Shown: positions 31,421 through 45,089, numbered from the stretch's first letter. The stretch is DNA of 64,000 nt from Pogona vitticeps (GCF_051106095.1 NC_135785.1:210929045-210993044); one strand, 5' to 3'. Numbers and translations are program-made. The notes: a model not told the origin generated them from the letters alone.

Positions 31421-32238
31421 CATGCCTCTCTCAAGGGGAGATAATAGACTCAGAATATGCAGACTACCCCCTAATTTAAATAACTAAAATTCATTCATCA
31501 CTATTAAAGTATAATGACCCAGATATGCCTACACCCAGATGCTTCTTATTATCATTGCCAAACTTTAGATGTGTAGATTTTAGTCTTGTGGCTATGCTAG
31601 AGAAATGCACATAGACATTCTCTTTTATTGGTACAGATTAGATGTATGGGTTATCCTTTGGAGATCAAATGGTATGCATACCCTACAGAAGACTGATCAA
31701 CTCGTATATTGTTTTGGGTTTTTTCCAACCCAGTGGTTTATAAACATACCATACCCATCACTCTTCGCTTTCCTGAAGGTTGTTCTGCTCTACAACTTCT
31801 GTTTAAAGTAGTATATACGTGCATAATCCAGAAAGTAAGGAAGGCTAAAAAATGCATTTATGACACAATTAACTAAGTACACATATTTACATGATTGTTT
31901 AGAACCATTATTTTAGTTATATTTGTAGTGAAAAGGATAGTTTGCTCCAAACATGCAGGTAGGAATGTCCTTTAAGAATTGGGCTCTGGTTAAAATACAA
32001 TAAATAAAAGTAGCATTCTGCAAAGAATATAACCCATGCCTACTAAAGTATACTTTGCATGACTGAGCAGAATCTAAGTTTTAGCTTATTCTTTGCTTGT
32101 CTCAACTTTGCACTAAAAAGCCAAGGTTCTTCCTGCCGTCTGTGATCATTAACACAGTCAACGTAAGAGTGTAGTGCCTCTTGTCAGTAACAAAAATGTG
32201 ATATTAGTCACTTCTGGTAGATGGTTCCTGCTGATGAC
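31418..32238 (+). repeat. Right flank copy of the 821-bp direct duplication
   Basis: Second copy of 24399-25219. It ends CTGCTGATGAC and then continues AGCCAGGGATTCC instead of into an LTR. That reads as the target site without an insertion. Confidence 0.95.
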
Positions 32239-32806
32239 AGCCAGGGATTCCTCACTGTTTCTGGTGAACTAATGAATATGAAAATGTGCCCTGGCATCTT
32301 TTGAAATCATTGGTTACTGTAAATGAAGCTACAGTTTTTACCTGCCAAATCTGAATCTCTCTTTTTCTGATTAAATTACAGGGAAGGCAGTAGATGCATG
32401 CCATTTTCCCTGAGAGTACAATTGGAAGTACTGTTTATCCTTTACAAAGGCACTCACTGTGCTTAACCATTTCTTTAGCCCTTCCTCTAACTTAGACAAA
32501 AACAAGCACTTGTGTAAAGTTTTACTTATATACTTAGCTCTCCTTTTTTCAAAAGTGTGCTCCTCCAAAAAGAAAAGTTTAGTAGATGACAATCAACATT
32601 TGTGGTTTGCCAAACCAGTATAATATCAGATACTAAACAATTTAAAAGTTGTATGTGGGATCTTAGAACACTTGGCATTAATCTCTAGCTTGCATAAAGA
32701 TCCTACAGCATCTTAGAGAAAAATATATAATGGAATAAGCTGTATGGATTTGATGATATATGTTAGTTTTTATGGTGCCATGAGGCTCTTGGTTTTGCTG
32801 CAAGCT
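32239..32806. other. No gene seen
   Basis: Unique DNA continuing from the empty-site copy. Short frames only. Confidence 0.4.
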
Positions 32807-32819
32807 ATTTAAACTATGG

Positions 32820-33187
32820 TGCTGTGGTGTGGTGCTGGAGGAGACTCCTGAGAGTCCCCTGGACTGCAAGGAGATGAAGCATATCCATTCTGAAGGAAGT
32901 CAACTGAGTGCTCACTGGAAGGACATATCCTGAAGCTGAGGCTCCAACACTTTGGCCATCTTATGAAAAGAGAAGACTCCTTGGAAAAGACCCTGATGTT
33001 GGAAAAGTGTGAAGGCAAGAGGAGAAGGGGATGACAGAGGACGAGATGGCTGAACAGTGTCATTGAAGCTACCAACATGACTTTGACCAAACTCCGGGAG
33101 GTACTGAAAGACAGGAGGGCCTGGCATGCTCTGGTCCATGGGGTCACTAAGAGTTGGACATGACTTAACAACTAAACAACAACAACA
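32820..33187 (+). mobile_element. BovB (RTE) LINE 3' end with target-site duplication
   Basis: The last part of ORF2 is recognisable: 'ctccttggaaaagaccctga', then 'ggaaaagtgtgaaggcaaga', then 'ggcatgctctggtccatggg'. It ends CTAAACAACAACAAC. ATTTAAACTATGG at 32807-32819 and ATTTAAACCATAG at 33188-33200 look like the two halves of a 13-base target-site duplication with two differences, which implies an old insertion truncated to about 370 bp. Confidence 0.88.
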
Positions 33188-33200
33188 ATTTAAACCATAG

Positions 33201-35374
33201 CTATGACTTTGAAATTTTAGCTTTCACATTTTTTAATTGCAAGGGGGATTTTTCTTTGCTGAATGGGCACTTTTGCACACATTGTACTTGTTGAAACAAA
33301 AGGTGTGGGGATGAAAATCAAGAGGAAGACCATATAGCTGATTCTTGCAAGGATACAAATGTAGTAAATGCCTCTGGTACAAAGTGAGATATACTGTAAA
33401 TGTAATAAATGAACGTAATTTCTTCATAACAGTGGGCTTAACAGCAGTTCTTGAACAATGGAAACAAAGAGCTGAAGTACTTTTAGGATTCAGAACAAAT
33501 TGTATTTATACAGGTTCATATCAATATTAGAAATTCAGCTGGTTTTCTGTTTTACTTTTTCTTTAATATATGGTATGTATAGATTTTAAAATGCTTTAAA
33601 GGACAAATTTAACATAGTTTTAATTTTCTAAGACAAGTGATCCCAGTTTATCTTTTAAACGCTAGATAAGTAAAGAAATGTATTTGTGTCCTCTTGTTTA
33701 CATAATGTGTACATGATAGAATTCTGAATCAGGTAATTATATTGGTGGTCTTCTTGTTTATGAAGCACAGCACCACCTAGTAATTTGGTAAAACACTGTG
33801 TAGTGTTTTTGAAACCAAGGTTGTCTTAACTTCATGGATATGTTCCCAAGAATGAATGAAAATATTTTTGCTGGCTTTAAGAAGACAACACCCAGTTCTC
33901 AAAAAGTTAAGTCTATCATCTTGTGGATCTTAACAATTCCACAAATTCAAGATACTCTATGACAATTAAAATACATTTTAAAAAAGTCAGCTGAACAGAA
34001 CATGGTGTGATCTCTTCATGTTTATGAAACTATGTACACAAAATGCATTCATTAATTTTGCTGTCACTTCACTGGGGAGTTTAAAAAAGGAACCCGAATG
34101 CCAACTGTATTCCTCTTTATTCTAATCTGTAAATACATCATTATATCAGCATAATAATTTATTCATCATGCTCAAGAAAAAAATAAGTGTGACACTACTA
34201 GACTCTATGTGATTACAGTCTACTCTTAGTGGCTTTGTCTGACATTAAGTATAGGGAACAGGCATTAGCCTCTTTTTCTCAGCCTCAGTGCTTTTTAGAT
34301 AAACCTGACAAAATTGGTAGAAGGTGGTTTGACACGTTTTGATGTCACACGTTTTAATCGGATACTAACATTGGATAAAGATACATTGACATTGTACATA
34401 TTTGTGGGATTGTATGTTTTCGTATATTGCCTAAGCAGCTGGTTGCTTTTCATCCTGTGCTGGTAGTTTCTACAGCAACACGGCCTTCAAGAATGGTGTC
34501 AAGGACTGCTTAAGTAGACATTGGTGATCTTTTCAGAAGATGAATTTTGTGAAGAAAAAGGAAAAAAAAGTATGTGTCTTAATCAGTATAGGCAAATGCC
34601 AGAAATAGGAATATGGGTGGACATTCCATATGAAGCAGAAATAGAGCAAATGATGCAATTTAGCATTTGGAAGAGGATCTATTTTCTTTTTTGAGGAAAT
34701 GAGAGGAAGAGGGACATGGTAATTAGCATGGAGTGAGCATTAAGTAATTGAACTTCATGCTGTATTTAGTATGACTGGATCACTTGGTTCCAGTCCCACA
34801 AGCTGAAGCATATTCAGCATCTCTGAATCTCATCTTCCCATCTGCAATGTGCAAGAGTAATATCAAGATCTACTATGATATGATATTATAATAAGCATAG
34901 AAGAATGCTATATGAGAATAATGAGAAAATGACAGTAAATCACTTTACCCAATCAAGGTAATGCACAAAAGACAAATGGTGTATGATGTAAAAAAGTGAA
35001 GTGTTTGTTTGTCACACAGTAATACTGAAAAAAGCCGCCAGCAAGACCATACTATAATCTGTGGACCACAGGATCAGTAGTAAAACTGGTAGCCATAAGA
35101 CACAGAAAATGCTTGTTGTTTTAACTCAAGGCTACAATCCTAAGAAAATGTTCAGAGGAAGTCTGTGTCACCAAACTATCAGGGGTTACTTCCTAATTAA
35201 CATGGCTAGAATTGCATTGTAATCAATATCTATGGCTGGGATAACATTTAAAGTCATAGAAAAACAGAGTCCCAAACTGCTGTATAAATGACACACACAA
35301 TCTAAGTACTTAAAAATTATTTGATTTTCTTCCAAGTTTTTGTTTACTACCGGTAATTTGAATTTCTATGAAAC
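33201..35374. other. No gene seen; AT-rich unique DNA
   Basis: No recognisable domain in any frame and no clear repeat. At 35120-35230 there are faint traces of the palindromic MITE text 'gctacaatcct' and 'attgcattgtaatc'. Confidence 0.4.
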
Positions 35375-35480
35375 AGGCTACAGTATAACTGTGTAATCCT
35401 ATACATGTTTACTCAGAAATAAGCTTAAGTTAGTTTTGACAGGTTTACTCCAGGTGAAAGGGTACTGACCTGCAGTGTAA
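35375..35480 (+). mobile_element. Degenerate palindromic MITE
   Basis: 'gctacagtataactgtgtaa' and 'tcctatacatgtttactcag' match one arm of the widespread lizard palindrome 'ctgcaatcctatacatgtttactcagaagtaag'. The second arm is poorly kept. Confidence 0.4.
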
Positions 35481-36341
35481 GATATTTTTTCCAAACTTCT
35501 GCATCTAGTACACAGCCCTAGTAAAGCCTTTAAACACCTCTTACCACAATTCATTTAAGCATATGCTATGCAAACTGCTTCCCAGACACTGCGAAACAGG
35601 CTGGACAGGTTTTGGTATTCTATTGCATTTATTCTCCCTCTAGAAATCCTATTGCAAGGGTAAACAATAATCTTATTTTCACAGATAGGTTTCCTCTTGT
35701 ATAATCATATACAGCAAAATCTTTTTCAGCAATTACTGAGATGGGCAACAAATATAAATGATACGTTCACATGCTTTTCGTGTATATATATATATTAAAA
35801 AAGCTGAAATGCACAGCTCTCATTTTAAAGCAGATGATTGGTAATTTTTTTGACTTAACAGGAAAAAAACCTTCCAGGAACTGGTGATGAAGTGAAACTG
35901 CTTCTCAGCCCAAACAAATATTAACAGATGTGTCATCAATTCTGCTTTGTATTTACAAAATGTCCTCCAGAGCATTTTGTCAAATAGTAGGACTGAATTT
36001 TCTCTGAAGTCCAGCCATATAGATTGATACACCAACCTTATTTGAATTAGAAATCTTCAGAACCCTAACCCTAAAATCTCCTAGTTTAATAGTCACTCCC
36101 TGACACTTAACTAATCTGAAAGTTCATTTTGACTAAATTAGATGTGTCCCAGACCAAGTGGAATGAAAAAGTGCATGATAATATTTTGGCTAAATCATAT
36201 ATTCAGGGTAGGATGGGTAATTTTAAAAAATATGGTTTTAACATACATTTTTAAAATAATGTTGGAGAAAAAAAGAGAATGTTAATCACAAGTTATAAAG
36301 ATGACAAGATGAAGATTTATATACCGGTAATAAAACTCAGT
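35481..36341. other. No gene seen
   Basis: Unique AT-rich DNA. The text 'aaccctaaccctaaaatc' near 36061 is only two telomere-like units. Confidence 0.4.
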
Positions 36342-36494
36342 GGCCAAAATTTTGTTGCTTCACATAGTAAATTGCACTGGAGTAGGCCCATTGAATCATT
36401 AAGGATTTACCAAATCAATTCATCTATAGGTTCAATTGATTCAAATGGACTTACTCTACTGCAATTTACTATGCTAAACAACAGGATTTTGGCT
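36342..36494 (+). mobile_element. Palindromic MITE, 153 bp
   Basis: The left arm GGCCAAAATTTTGTTGC...CATAGTAAATTGCACTGGAG pairs with the right arm, whose reverse complement reads AGCCAAAATCCTGTTG...CATAGTAAATTGCAGTAGAG. The arms run about 65-70 bases with scattered mismatches and nearly fill the element. There is no coding capacity. Confidence 0.75.
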
Positions 36495-39404
36495 AGTAAA
36501 TTAGTAGAAATAAAGAAACAACAACAATTGTGTTTATACTATTTAGGCTTGACCATGGTGGAAACATCTCACCTATACAAGTAGTTTCATTGTGGGAAAA
36601 ACTACCTCTACAACTTGTGATACCTCATCATTTGCATGCCTTTAAAAACAAGTTGGACAGTTCCCACTAGGATTTCTTTATGCATAGTTATCCTGCCTTG
36701 AAACAGGAAATTGGTTTTAATGACCAGATTTTTCCCAGATAACCTGAATCATTCAGAGTGAAATTCCCGATTGTTTCTTGAACTAATAAGGAAGGAAGGG
36801 TGTTCTCTGGCATAATAGTGTTGGCACTGAAGAACGAAGAAAGCACTGATACATTTCAGTTGAACTGTGCAATGGCACATATCCCTCCATTTTTTTTGGC
36901 AAAAACTTAGATGCCTTTCCACATTTCCTACACTCCTTATATTTAGTTGTACAATTCAGATCAGAAGATAATATCCTGCAGTGTAATGGGTGTTCATTAA
37001 ATAATGGACAGTTTTAATTATTATTGTGGGCAACTTTCTTGAGCACATCTCCATGATCCATTTGTGCTGCAATGTATACAGATTTAAAATTGCTCACCCA
37101 CTTCTTAACAGCAGTATGTCAACTGTACAAAACTGTGTCAGGATTACCCTTTAATGTAACACCCTCCAAATTATACAAAACAATTTTTATGGTTCTTTAT
37201 TGCTTTTGGTTACTTTCCAGTTCTATTATTCTCCAGTCCTGCTACCTCCCATCTACCTGGAAGCCTTTTCCTGGTGTCTTATGAGGAACTACAGTATTCC
37301 AGTCATGATTGCTATACTACCCAGCTATGTACATTTTTGATGGCAAGGAGCATGATACAGAGAATAATAAAGTATAGCAATGCACACTGAATCTGACTTA
37401 ATTCTACCAACCAGAAAGTATGGTGGACACTATTCTGAAATGTCAGAACTTATTCTCATAAAAACTATAATGACTTCTCTAAGCAAAAGTAGCCCATGAC
37501 AACAGCAGGGAGACATCCTGCAAGTTTTGAGGTGAGTGGACCCCTCCCCATTCACTCCTCAGGCCTCTCCTACTTAAGAGACAATAAGAGACTGGAGAAC
37601 TGTGCAGAAATCCCACAAAATAATACTACTTGCAAAGGATACTGGTCCCACCCTTTGATCTCACAAATCAAAATAAGCAAGACCAAAAATCCATATGTGG
37701 TAGCTGAAAATAAGTTAGATGAATTACAGCATCACAGACCCTTCAGACAAATTTGACAGCTTAGGAACAAGCTTGGATATTATTAACACACACACTGTAC
37801 TTCTCTAAGTGGTGAGGAGTTCTAGGAGTAATGTGCTTACCCAATTCAAGTTTCCTTTGGACGATCACTAGAGTGTTATTGCTGTTCTCTTGTATTGGGC
37901 TTATTTACAAATATGCATATTGATACTAGGTGCAGGCAAAGCTTACCCTCAGTAGATAATCAACATTCATTGCTCCTACATCAGATCTCTAGGCAACAAA
38001 CAGACCCCTACCCGGGCTACTATTACATGATGGTCCTATCTGGCATTAAAGAGAGAGCTTATATAGCTATTTTTTTCAAGAGTAGTTATAGTTCAAAGCC
38101 ATAAGTATGTTTTCGTATTGCTCAAAAGTAATTAAGTTACATTTTCATAAATAACTGGCCTTTGCTACAAAACATCCTGTCCTATCTAACCAACCATCAC
38201 TTCAGCACCCACCACAGAGCAGCAATATAAGCCAACAATTGAACCATGTGATATTCATTTGCCACCATTTAAAGAGGCCATATTTATGATTATAACAGTG
38301 ACTGTTATACCACAAACATAATAACATTATTCTTTATTAAGTCTGGTACCCAGTTATACTTTTGTTACCAGGGAAATAGAATTAAAAGTAACTAATTGTT
38401 TCTAATTAATTACCTTCAAGTTCTGGTTACAGAAGAAGATACCTTATACATATCAACTGACTGTTAATACTGATTATGCAGATACAAATGTGGATTTTGA
38501 TGGTCAGAAAGCAAGAATTCTTTATGTTAAGACATGGATTTAGGATATCGGCAGATGCACTTAGCATCAGAGTCATTAAGACACGATCACTTTGTTCCAA
38601 GATAATATTCACTAACAATAATGTAGAATAGGGCATGGTTCCAATTATTTGAAAAATCCAATTAAAAATTAGTCTGTGCTTAATGGTTAATAATTAAAAC
38701 ATATGGACAGAAGAATGTATAATAGCTGAATATAATGCATTAGGGAACAGACATTCACCCAGTTTGAAGTAACTCCTCAGGAGAAGCTAAATAAAAATCC
38801 AAAACAATTTGAATAAAAAAACCAACTCTTTAACTAAAATAGCCTGCAGGAACCATTTGCATTCAGATCAACAGAGATGCCAGCTCAATTGTTTTAAATA
38901 GTCAGAGAGATGCTGAGCAGCAATAATCCTGTTCTTATATATTCAGCTTGGTTTATTTAAGGCATGTCCTTCTCTGAAGGTCTCCTGATTCTTTGCACTG
39001 TATCTAAAACAAAGCTTTTTTTCAGAGCACAAGAAGATGTGGGAAATTTATCCAAATATGTTGAATTAATCAGGCTTTGGAACAACAGAAAAAAAGCAAA
39101 GACGAAAACTTCAACAATTGGAAAAATGTGTCTTCGTCAGCAACTGTCCCAAAGGACAACCCAATTCCTACCTTAGTTTCTTTGTCTTCTGACATACAAA
39201 TCCATATTAGTCTTAATGAGTCTAAGGAACTGTATCAAATTGGGTAGAGAGTAATTAAAATATTTGTTTACATTTCTACAGACACCATCACAACATTCCT
39301 TTGGGAAAGACGTTAAATCAGTTTACAGCTTCAATCCTATGCATACCTACCTTTGATTATAGGAGAAAAACAACACAAAAATAAAACTTAAAGTATTATG
39401 GCAT
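36495..39404. other. No gene seen; AT-rich unique DNA
   Basis: All frames are short (up to 86 codons at 37496-37756) and have no domain I recognise. There are no SINE boxes or clear inverted repeats. Confidence 0.4.
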
Positions 39405-39490
39405 CTCAAAAACTAACATATTTAGACCTTTGGTCTAGATGGGCAGGATAGAAATTCATTAAATAAATACATAAATAATAAATATTTGAA
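39405..39490 (+). mobile_element. LINE/SINE 3' tail
   Basis: 'tggtctagatgggcaggata' and 'gaaattcattaaataaatac' is a worn CR1/L2-type end of the form 'gggcgggatataaat(taaa)n'. Confidence 0.45.
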
Positions 39491-41679
39491 TATGAGTGTT
39501 CATAGATTAATTGTGGATTGTAATCCATCAAAATTTACACTGAAATAAATGTTAGTACTTTGGGTACCACAGTACTTTAAGGTTTACTCTCTCAAATTTA
39601 TGTTATACATGATGAACCAGACAAACATGGCTCTCTCTTTGAAAATTATTTGGGAATAGGCCCTATTTAACTCATTGAGGCCCCGGTAAATATGCAAAGA
39701 GCTGGGCTTCAAGACTATCACACAGAGTTTTGAGCAGCTTGTCTTCAAATGGACAAAAGCAGCAATGTTTCTGTGGCAGGAAGCAGGGATAGTCAGTGTC
39801 ACAACCCTAGGAACTCAGATAGCAAACAACTGTATCTGGCCTACCAAATGTCCTTCCCACCCACAAAACAAAAAAACATGGCATGTGTTGTTGTTACCAG
39901 CCCTGGCTCTCTAATTAGGCAGAATGAAACAATTTCCTCAGGTGGCAGATCTGGTGGCAGTACTCTCATGTCTACTTCACTGGTCCTCCAGCCATTCCTT
40001 TTTGTTGGAAGACAGAGCTGTGGATGCCACAAGATCTGTACTATTCCTTTAAATTGGATGACTTCCCTAGGGTGTGGTAGATGATATTATTCCATTGACA
40101 TCTGGAAGTTGCGTTATGGCAACTGGACTTCTTTCTTATTAGTTTGAAATGTTTCACTACTTATCCAGGTCTAAGGAATGTTGGTAGGAGACCTCTGATA
40201 TATTCTCCACGTTGGTTTCATTTCACCCTGGTCTGAATAGGCTCGTTAGATGGACAAAGGATGGCGGGGTGAGTGAAAATCCTGTTTCAACCTAATAAGA
40301 AAGAAGTCAATTTTCCATGACTCAGGTTCCAGATAACCTCACGTGGATGACTGAGAATCTTCACAGATATATTCCACTGACAGTATTCAACTGGCAGTTT
40401 AGTCAGCCTCTAAATAAGTAATACCTTCTCTTCAGGCAGCAAAATGGGTTGGGCTGGTCCTTGTTATCACAATCTGCTCTCTTCCCTTAGAGAAGCAGCC
40501 ACAGGATAGCATAAATGAACTCTATAGGCCCTGCCCTCAAGGATTTTCCACAGGCCTTTTGGTTGTCTGATCTTGGGGTTTTTTAAATACTGTACAGCAA
40601 TGTGAAGTGTCAGTTAACTCATGCATTCAAATCACTACGAACTGCCATTTAGGGAAGGCAGAAGGAGGCGCTTCCCTTCATACAACTTTTTGCTAACCAA
40701 AGGACTGAAATATGATTGTATGATGCATCTAAGCCAGTCTTTTTGAACTATGATGTGTGCCAAAGCACAAATTCTGTTGTTTCTTTAAAGAGTGCCTATT
40801 TGTTCTATATAATGAGCCATTTCAAACACACACACACCCATATAGAGCAAATGTTATCAAAATACACATCTTTTGCAATTTTATACCAAATATAGCAGAA
40901 GGCAGTTACTGAATCTTGCGTTCTGCAATGAAAACTGAAATCCCTCCCCCAATAATCACTGAAAAAGAATTCAAACAGAGGAGTAACACAGTGTGGCAGG
41001 AGGAGGGGGGAGCTCTGTGTATATTTCTTATTCCCCTAGGAAACTGAGATTCAAAGAAACATCTGCTAAAAGTAGCATGCTTAATATTGGAATCTAGCAC
41101 TGTCAAAGGATTTGTAGTTTTTCTTATGTGTGTGTTGTTTCATCAAAGAGCAAACACTTAGAGAAATGACCCTTGACATACTCTTATCACCACACACTTG
41201 TCACATAAGAAATAACTAAAAGGAAAGTACTGAAAACAAACAGTAAAGGCAGAATATTGGAAAAAAGCCCTGAAAGATAATCATTTTGAAGGCTATGAAT
41301 AGGACAAAGGATTGCTTGTGAGCTGTCCTTGAATCCTTTTCCAAAGTGTTGGGAAGGGGGACTTATCACACACTATCAGAAAGAGCTTTCAGAAGTAAAT
41401 CTGTGATAGCTCCATATATGGTGTGTTGAGATAAAGCTGACCAGAAGCAGCATTCTGCTTTAAAATGTCTTCACAACTTAAATGAGCAAGTTTGCCAAGA
41501 AACAAATATAGACCAAGATCACCTTGACCTATAAAAAAAACAATGCAAGCTTGCTTATGCTCTGCCTGAAATCTGGAAGCTACCCTGACTTGCTAGCAAG
41601 GAGGCCTTCTGGGAATGCATCTTAAAGAAGCAGTAGCCTCAAAACAAAAGATAATTTTTGATGTTTTATTTCATTTATA
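39491..41679. other. No gene seen
   Basis: Unique DNA. The longest frame (111 codons, 39749-40084) has no recognisable domain. Near 40736 'taagccagtctttttgaact' is the edge of a hAT-like MITE. Confidence 0.4.
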
Positions 41680-41683
41680 AAGA

Positions 41684-41935
41684 CCTGATATAGTTCAGTG
41701 AGTTAGATCACCTCACCGTGGGAGGCAGGGGCTGGAAGCTGACTTCCCAGGAGACGGGGCAGACAAGATGATCTGGAGCATGTATGAGTGATGAGGTTAT
41801 GAGCCCTGCAATCTATAACGGCCTTGTTAAATGTCTCCAGAAAGACATTAAGCCACTCCCCAGTACTTTATACCTAGAAAACACTGGGTGGGTCAGCATA
41901 AGTCCGAATGCACTTGACAGTACATCATCACTGAT
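41684..41935 (+). mobile_element. tRNA-derived SINE, plus strand
   Basis: 'gatatagttcagtgagttag' fits a tRNA-like box A. The middle is diverged. The end 'acctagaaaacactgggtgg' followed by 'gtcagcataagtccgaatgc' and 'acttgacagtac' matches the conserved body of lizard SINEs that end 'gtcgccataagtcggaattgacttgacggcac'. Confidence 0.6.
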
Positions 41936-42377
41936 TTATAAATGTATTATTGAGTTATACATTTGTTATTTCCCCCTATGCTGTTAACTGCAAAAACAGT
42001 TAAGATGAAGTCACGCTGTGTTACCATTTATAGGATTAATCACAAAATCATAAATAAGAAGGAAGCCAAAGATCTCCAGCTCTCTCTCATTCCAGAACCA
42101 TTGCTCAACCTTCCAATCACATTGCTGCTGATCTGGCTTCCTGGGATTTTTTTGAATCAAAGGCAATGTCTTCTTGGTGTAGTTGGAAATCCTTAATTTA
42201 ATCAAATTGAGTGCTTTCTACCCCTCCGCTTCAGGTTCTGAGGCTGTCTTTTGCCCTGGGGAAGTCTTTGGGAGCCTTGGTATGGGGGAGGGGAAGTCTT
42301 TAATAGTAAAAAACTGCTGCCAGTTGTCCCTATCCCAGTGGTGGCAATTTTTAGAAACTTGTCTTCTTTTGATCTGT

Positions 42378-42516
42378 CTAAAGTATGATAGCCTTAGTTT
42401 AGTCATTTTAGCTTCTAGTGACAGTTCAAGATTCATTTGAACTCAAAAATAATTTGAGCGATGATCTCTCTTTCTGGATGTCACTGGTATCCATAAAGCT
42501 CTTCACAAACACCCCG
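42378..42516 (-). mobile_element. RTE-like LINE fragment
   Basis: 'aaagtatgatagccttagtt', then 'tagtcattttagcttctagt' and 'atgtcactggtatccataaa', is the reverse complement of an RTE ORF2 C-terminal segment. Part of it translates on the minus strand as LSLEAKMTKLRLSYF, matching the KLRLSCFGH block of the 1-640 copy. Confidence 0.6.
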
Positions 42517-44864
42517 TTTTGTATTTAAAAGAGCTTCAGCCTCAATTGTAAAAGACATACTTGCAACACCCTATGCTTTCCCTCATCTCTGTAGCTTGCA
42601 TCTAATATATTTTGATTTGTAATTGATTGGTGGATAGAAATCTGGAATTAATTCGCAAGTCCTCTTTCTAAATCAGTTATTGCTTTGTAGGAGTGAAATG
42701 AACTGATGTCAGCGAACAGGCATTTTCCAGAACATCTGTCGTGATCCTAAGAGAATAACACTGGCCTAAAGCAGTGGCTTAGATCTTGGTATCCTACACA
42801 GCCTAGATGGCAAGTGCTATTGCCAAGTACAGCATCACTTTTTTTGAAGCGATCCTGTAGCCATTGTTCCTACCTCTTTTTCAGTGTTTCCTCTCTGAGA
42901 AATGCTTATTCCACAAATTCCTACATGAAGGCTGGCTTCCCCTAAAATAAGACTGTACCTGGAATTATGTGAATAACATTTCACTCTTTAGAAAACACTG
43001 ATGTTGAGTCCCCCTTGCCCTTCTGGTGCTGTAGCCAGCCATGCTTATTTTCTCTTGTCCAATTCACTCCCTTCCTATCAGCATACGAAAGCAGTTTCCA
43101 GCTTGTGAGGAAAAACAGACATGTCAGCAAATACAGAGAGTGGGATGGGCAGTAAGAACAAATAAGTTCTCTATGGATGAAACAGTGTGATTTCTTCCCT
43201 GATTAGTTACCTTCCTTTACTATTCTCATTTACATCTTTTCGTTTATTCCATATAATTTTTCCAAGAATAGATTACAAATGACTATTTTTAAACTACAGC
43301 TTTTTAACCAAAACATAAGTAGGAACAGGGAGACTGCATGGAGTATAAGGAAGAGTAGGCTCAGCCTCAGACACCAAAAATGAGAGGGGCACTGACCTTG
43401 CCCTAGCTATTCCTCCTGAGCTCACCTCCTGCCCCATTGTCCTGTGTTGAAGAACTGTGTGTGTCATGCAGTCTGTGGTGTATCTCCTAGGCTGGCGGCT
43501 GGCTTCAAGTCTGGTAAAACTGCATTCCCTCTTGCCAGTGCTGAAGCTCTGACTGCTAGTCCACTGCTTCTGCATATGGAGAAAACCATCACATCCTTGA
43601 CTTCAAATAGCAAAATGCCTTGAACTAGTCTTGAGGGAGAGATAATAGCCCTTGGCATTCTCCAGGCTTTATCTTGTTCGCATCAGGGTATTAAGATGTG
43701 TTGGGAGTCAGAGCACTCATTCAAACCTGTCTTTGGTTTTCTTCAAGCAAATGTGAGCCTAACCCACATCCGGACCTCCCAGTTTAAATTCAGGGATTGA
43801 GTACAGACCTGGATTAAGACATGTAGATACCCTATGGTATGTCCAAGTTAAGGCATTTCATTGCATTGACTTACCTACCATTATTAAAATAAATGCAGGC
43901 ATTTTGTGTTTGAAAGAATCACTGTGGAGCAATAGACAGACAGATAGCCCACTAAGATCAAGCATTTTCTAAAAGAGATCATTTGTAAATTGTTGTCTTT
44001 ATGTCACTTCCCATTCAGATTGCTTCCCCCTTCTTTAAGAAAATTATTTTGTTCAAGTTCTTCTTCTAAAACATGAGTTCAGACATGAAGGTATCTTCTC
44101 CTTACTTTCAGTGTATTTATGCACACAATAGCCAGCTCTAGGGGTTACTCAAGTCTGTACTCAAGTTTGGATTTTATTGTGTTTTATCCTGAATGGATTT
44201 TTGGGATATTACGCATGGATTTTTCCTTTTACCATATCATGAGCATCCTCAGTGATTATCCCTAATTCACAACTATAATTTCAATTTACTAGGTTCCAGC
44301 ACCTGGGTAACATCAGTTGTCACTTGTTCTTACAGATATGATTCTGACAGATATGGCGAATGTGCATTTAGAGACCTCTAACAACCACAGGCCTTAAATT
44401 ATAGCCTGGGTGAAGAGGGGTGATTTGAAATGGGACCACAGCAGGAAGCAAAAGGGTTAATGACCCTCCCCACACAATTCCCAAACTCAGGTCCTGATAC
44501 AGATTGACTGCCCTCTGCTTACAGTAGCATAAGAAAAGTACAGGGGAGCCCAAAGGAAAATCTTTGATAAGGATGAACTTTGACATATTCATCTCACAAG
44601 ACAAAAGACTGCACTATGGACGTAGAGCTCATTCAACCTGGAATCTGTCCTGCTTTACATTCTGCATTTTGTACAGTTTATATTGATATTTTCTCTGATA
44701 TCTAGATGATGTTTTGCTTTTATCAATTACAGTGATCTTTTTCCATTACTTTCTGGTTTGTTTTGTTCAATACGGTGTGTGTTTTGTGTGTGTATTAGTA
44801 GTTTATGCCTTCAGCTCATAGTTGTGTTGAAGGCCATTTCTTTTTGGACAGATGTACACATTTT
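42517..44864. other. No gene seen
   Basis: Unique DNA with moderate GC near 43300-43700. The minus-strand frames there (93 and 64 codons) show no recognisable domain. Confidence 0.4.
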
Positions 44865-44985
44865 CAGGTTTTATTATTATGTATGTTATTGTACTGTATT
44901 GTATTGTATTTTATCACTCATTTAAGCTGCCCTGAGTAGACTTTGTCTAGAGGGGCAGGGTATAAGTCCAAATAAAGTAAAGTTC
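44865..44985 (+). mobile_element. CR1-like LINE 3' tail
   Basis: 'ttaagctgccctgagtagac' and 'tttgtctagaggggcagggt', then 'ataagtccaaataaagtaaa', is the standard 'aaaccgcccagagtagacttgtctagaggggcggg' end. Confidence 0.6.
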
Positions 44986-45089
44986 ATAATGTCTCCAGTG
45001 AGGCAGATGCAGAAGTGTCTAACTTTTCTCACACTTCCCATTAGTTTTATTTTCAGTTATCTCCTGAAATACAAATAACAATACACAAT

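Noticed and set aside
36061-36078. Telomere-like AACCCTAACCCTAAAA
   Set aside because: Only two units; too short to be an interstitial telomere repeat.
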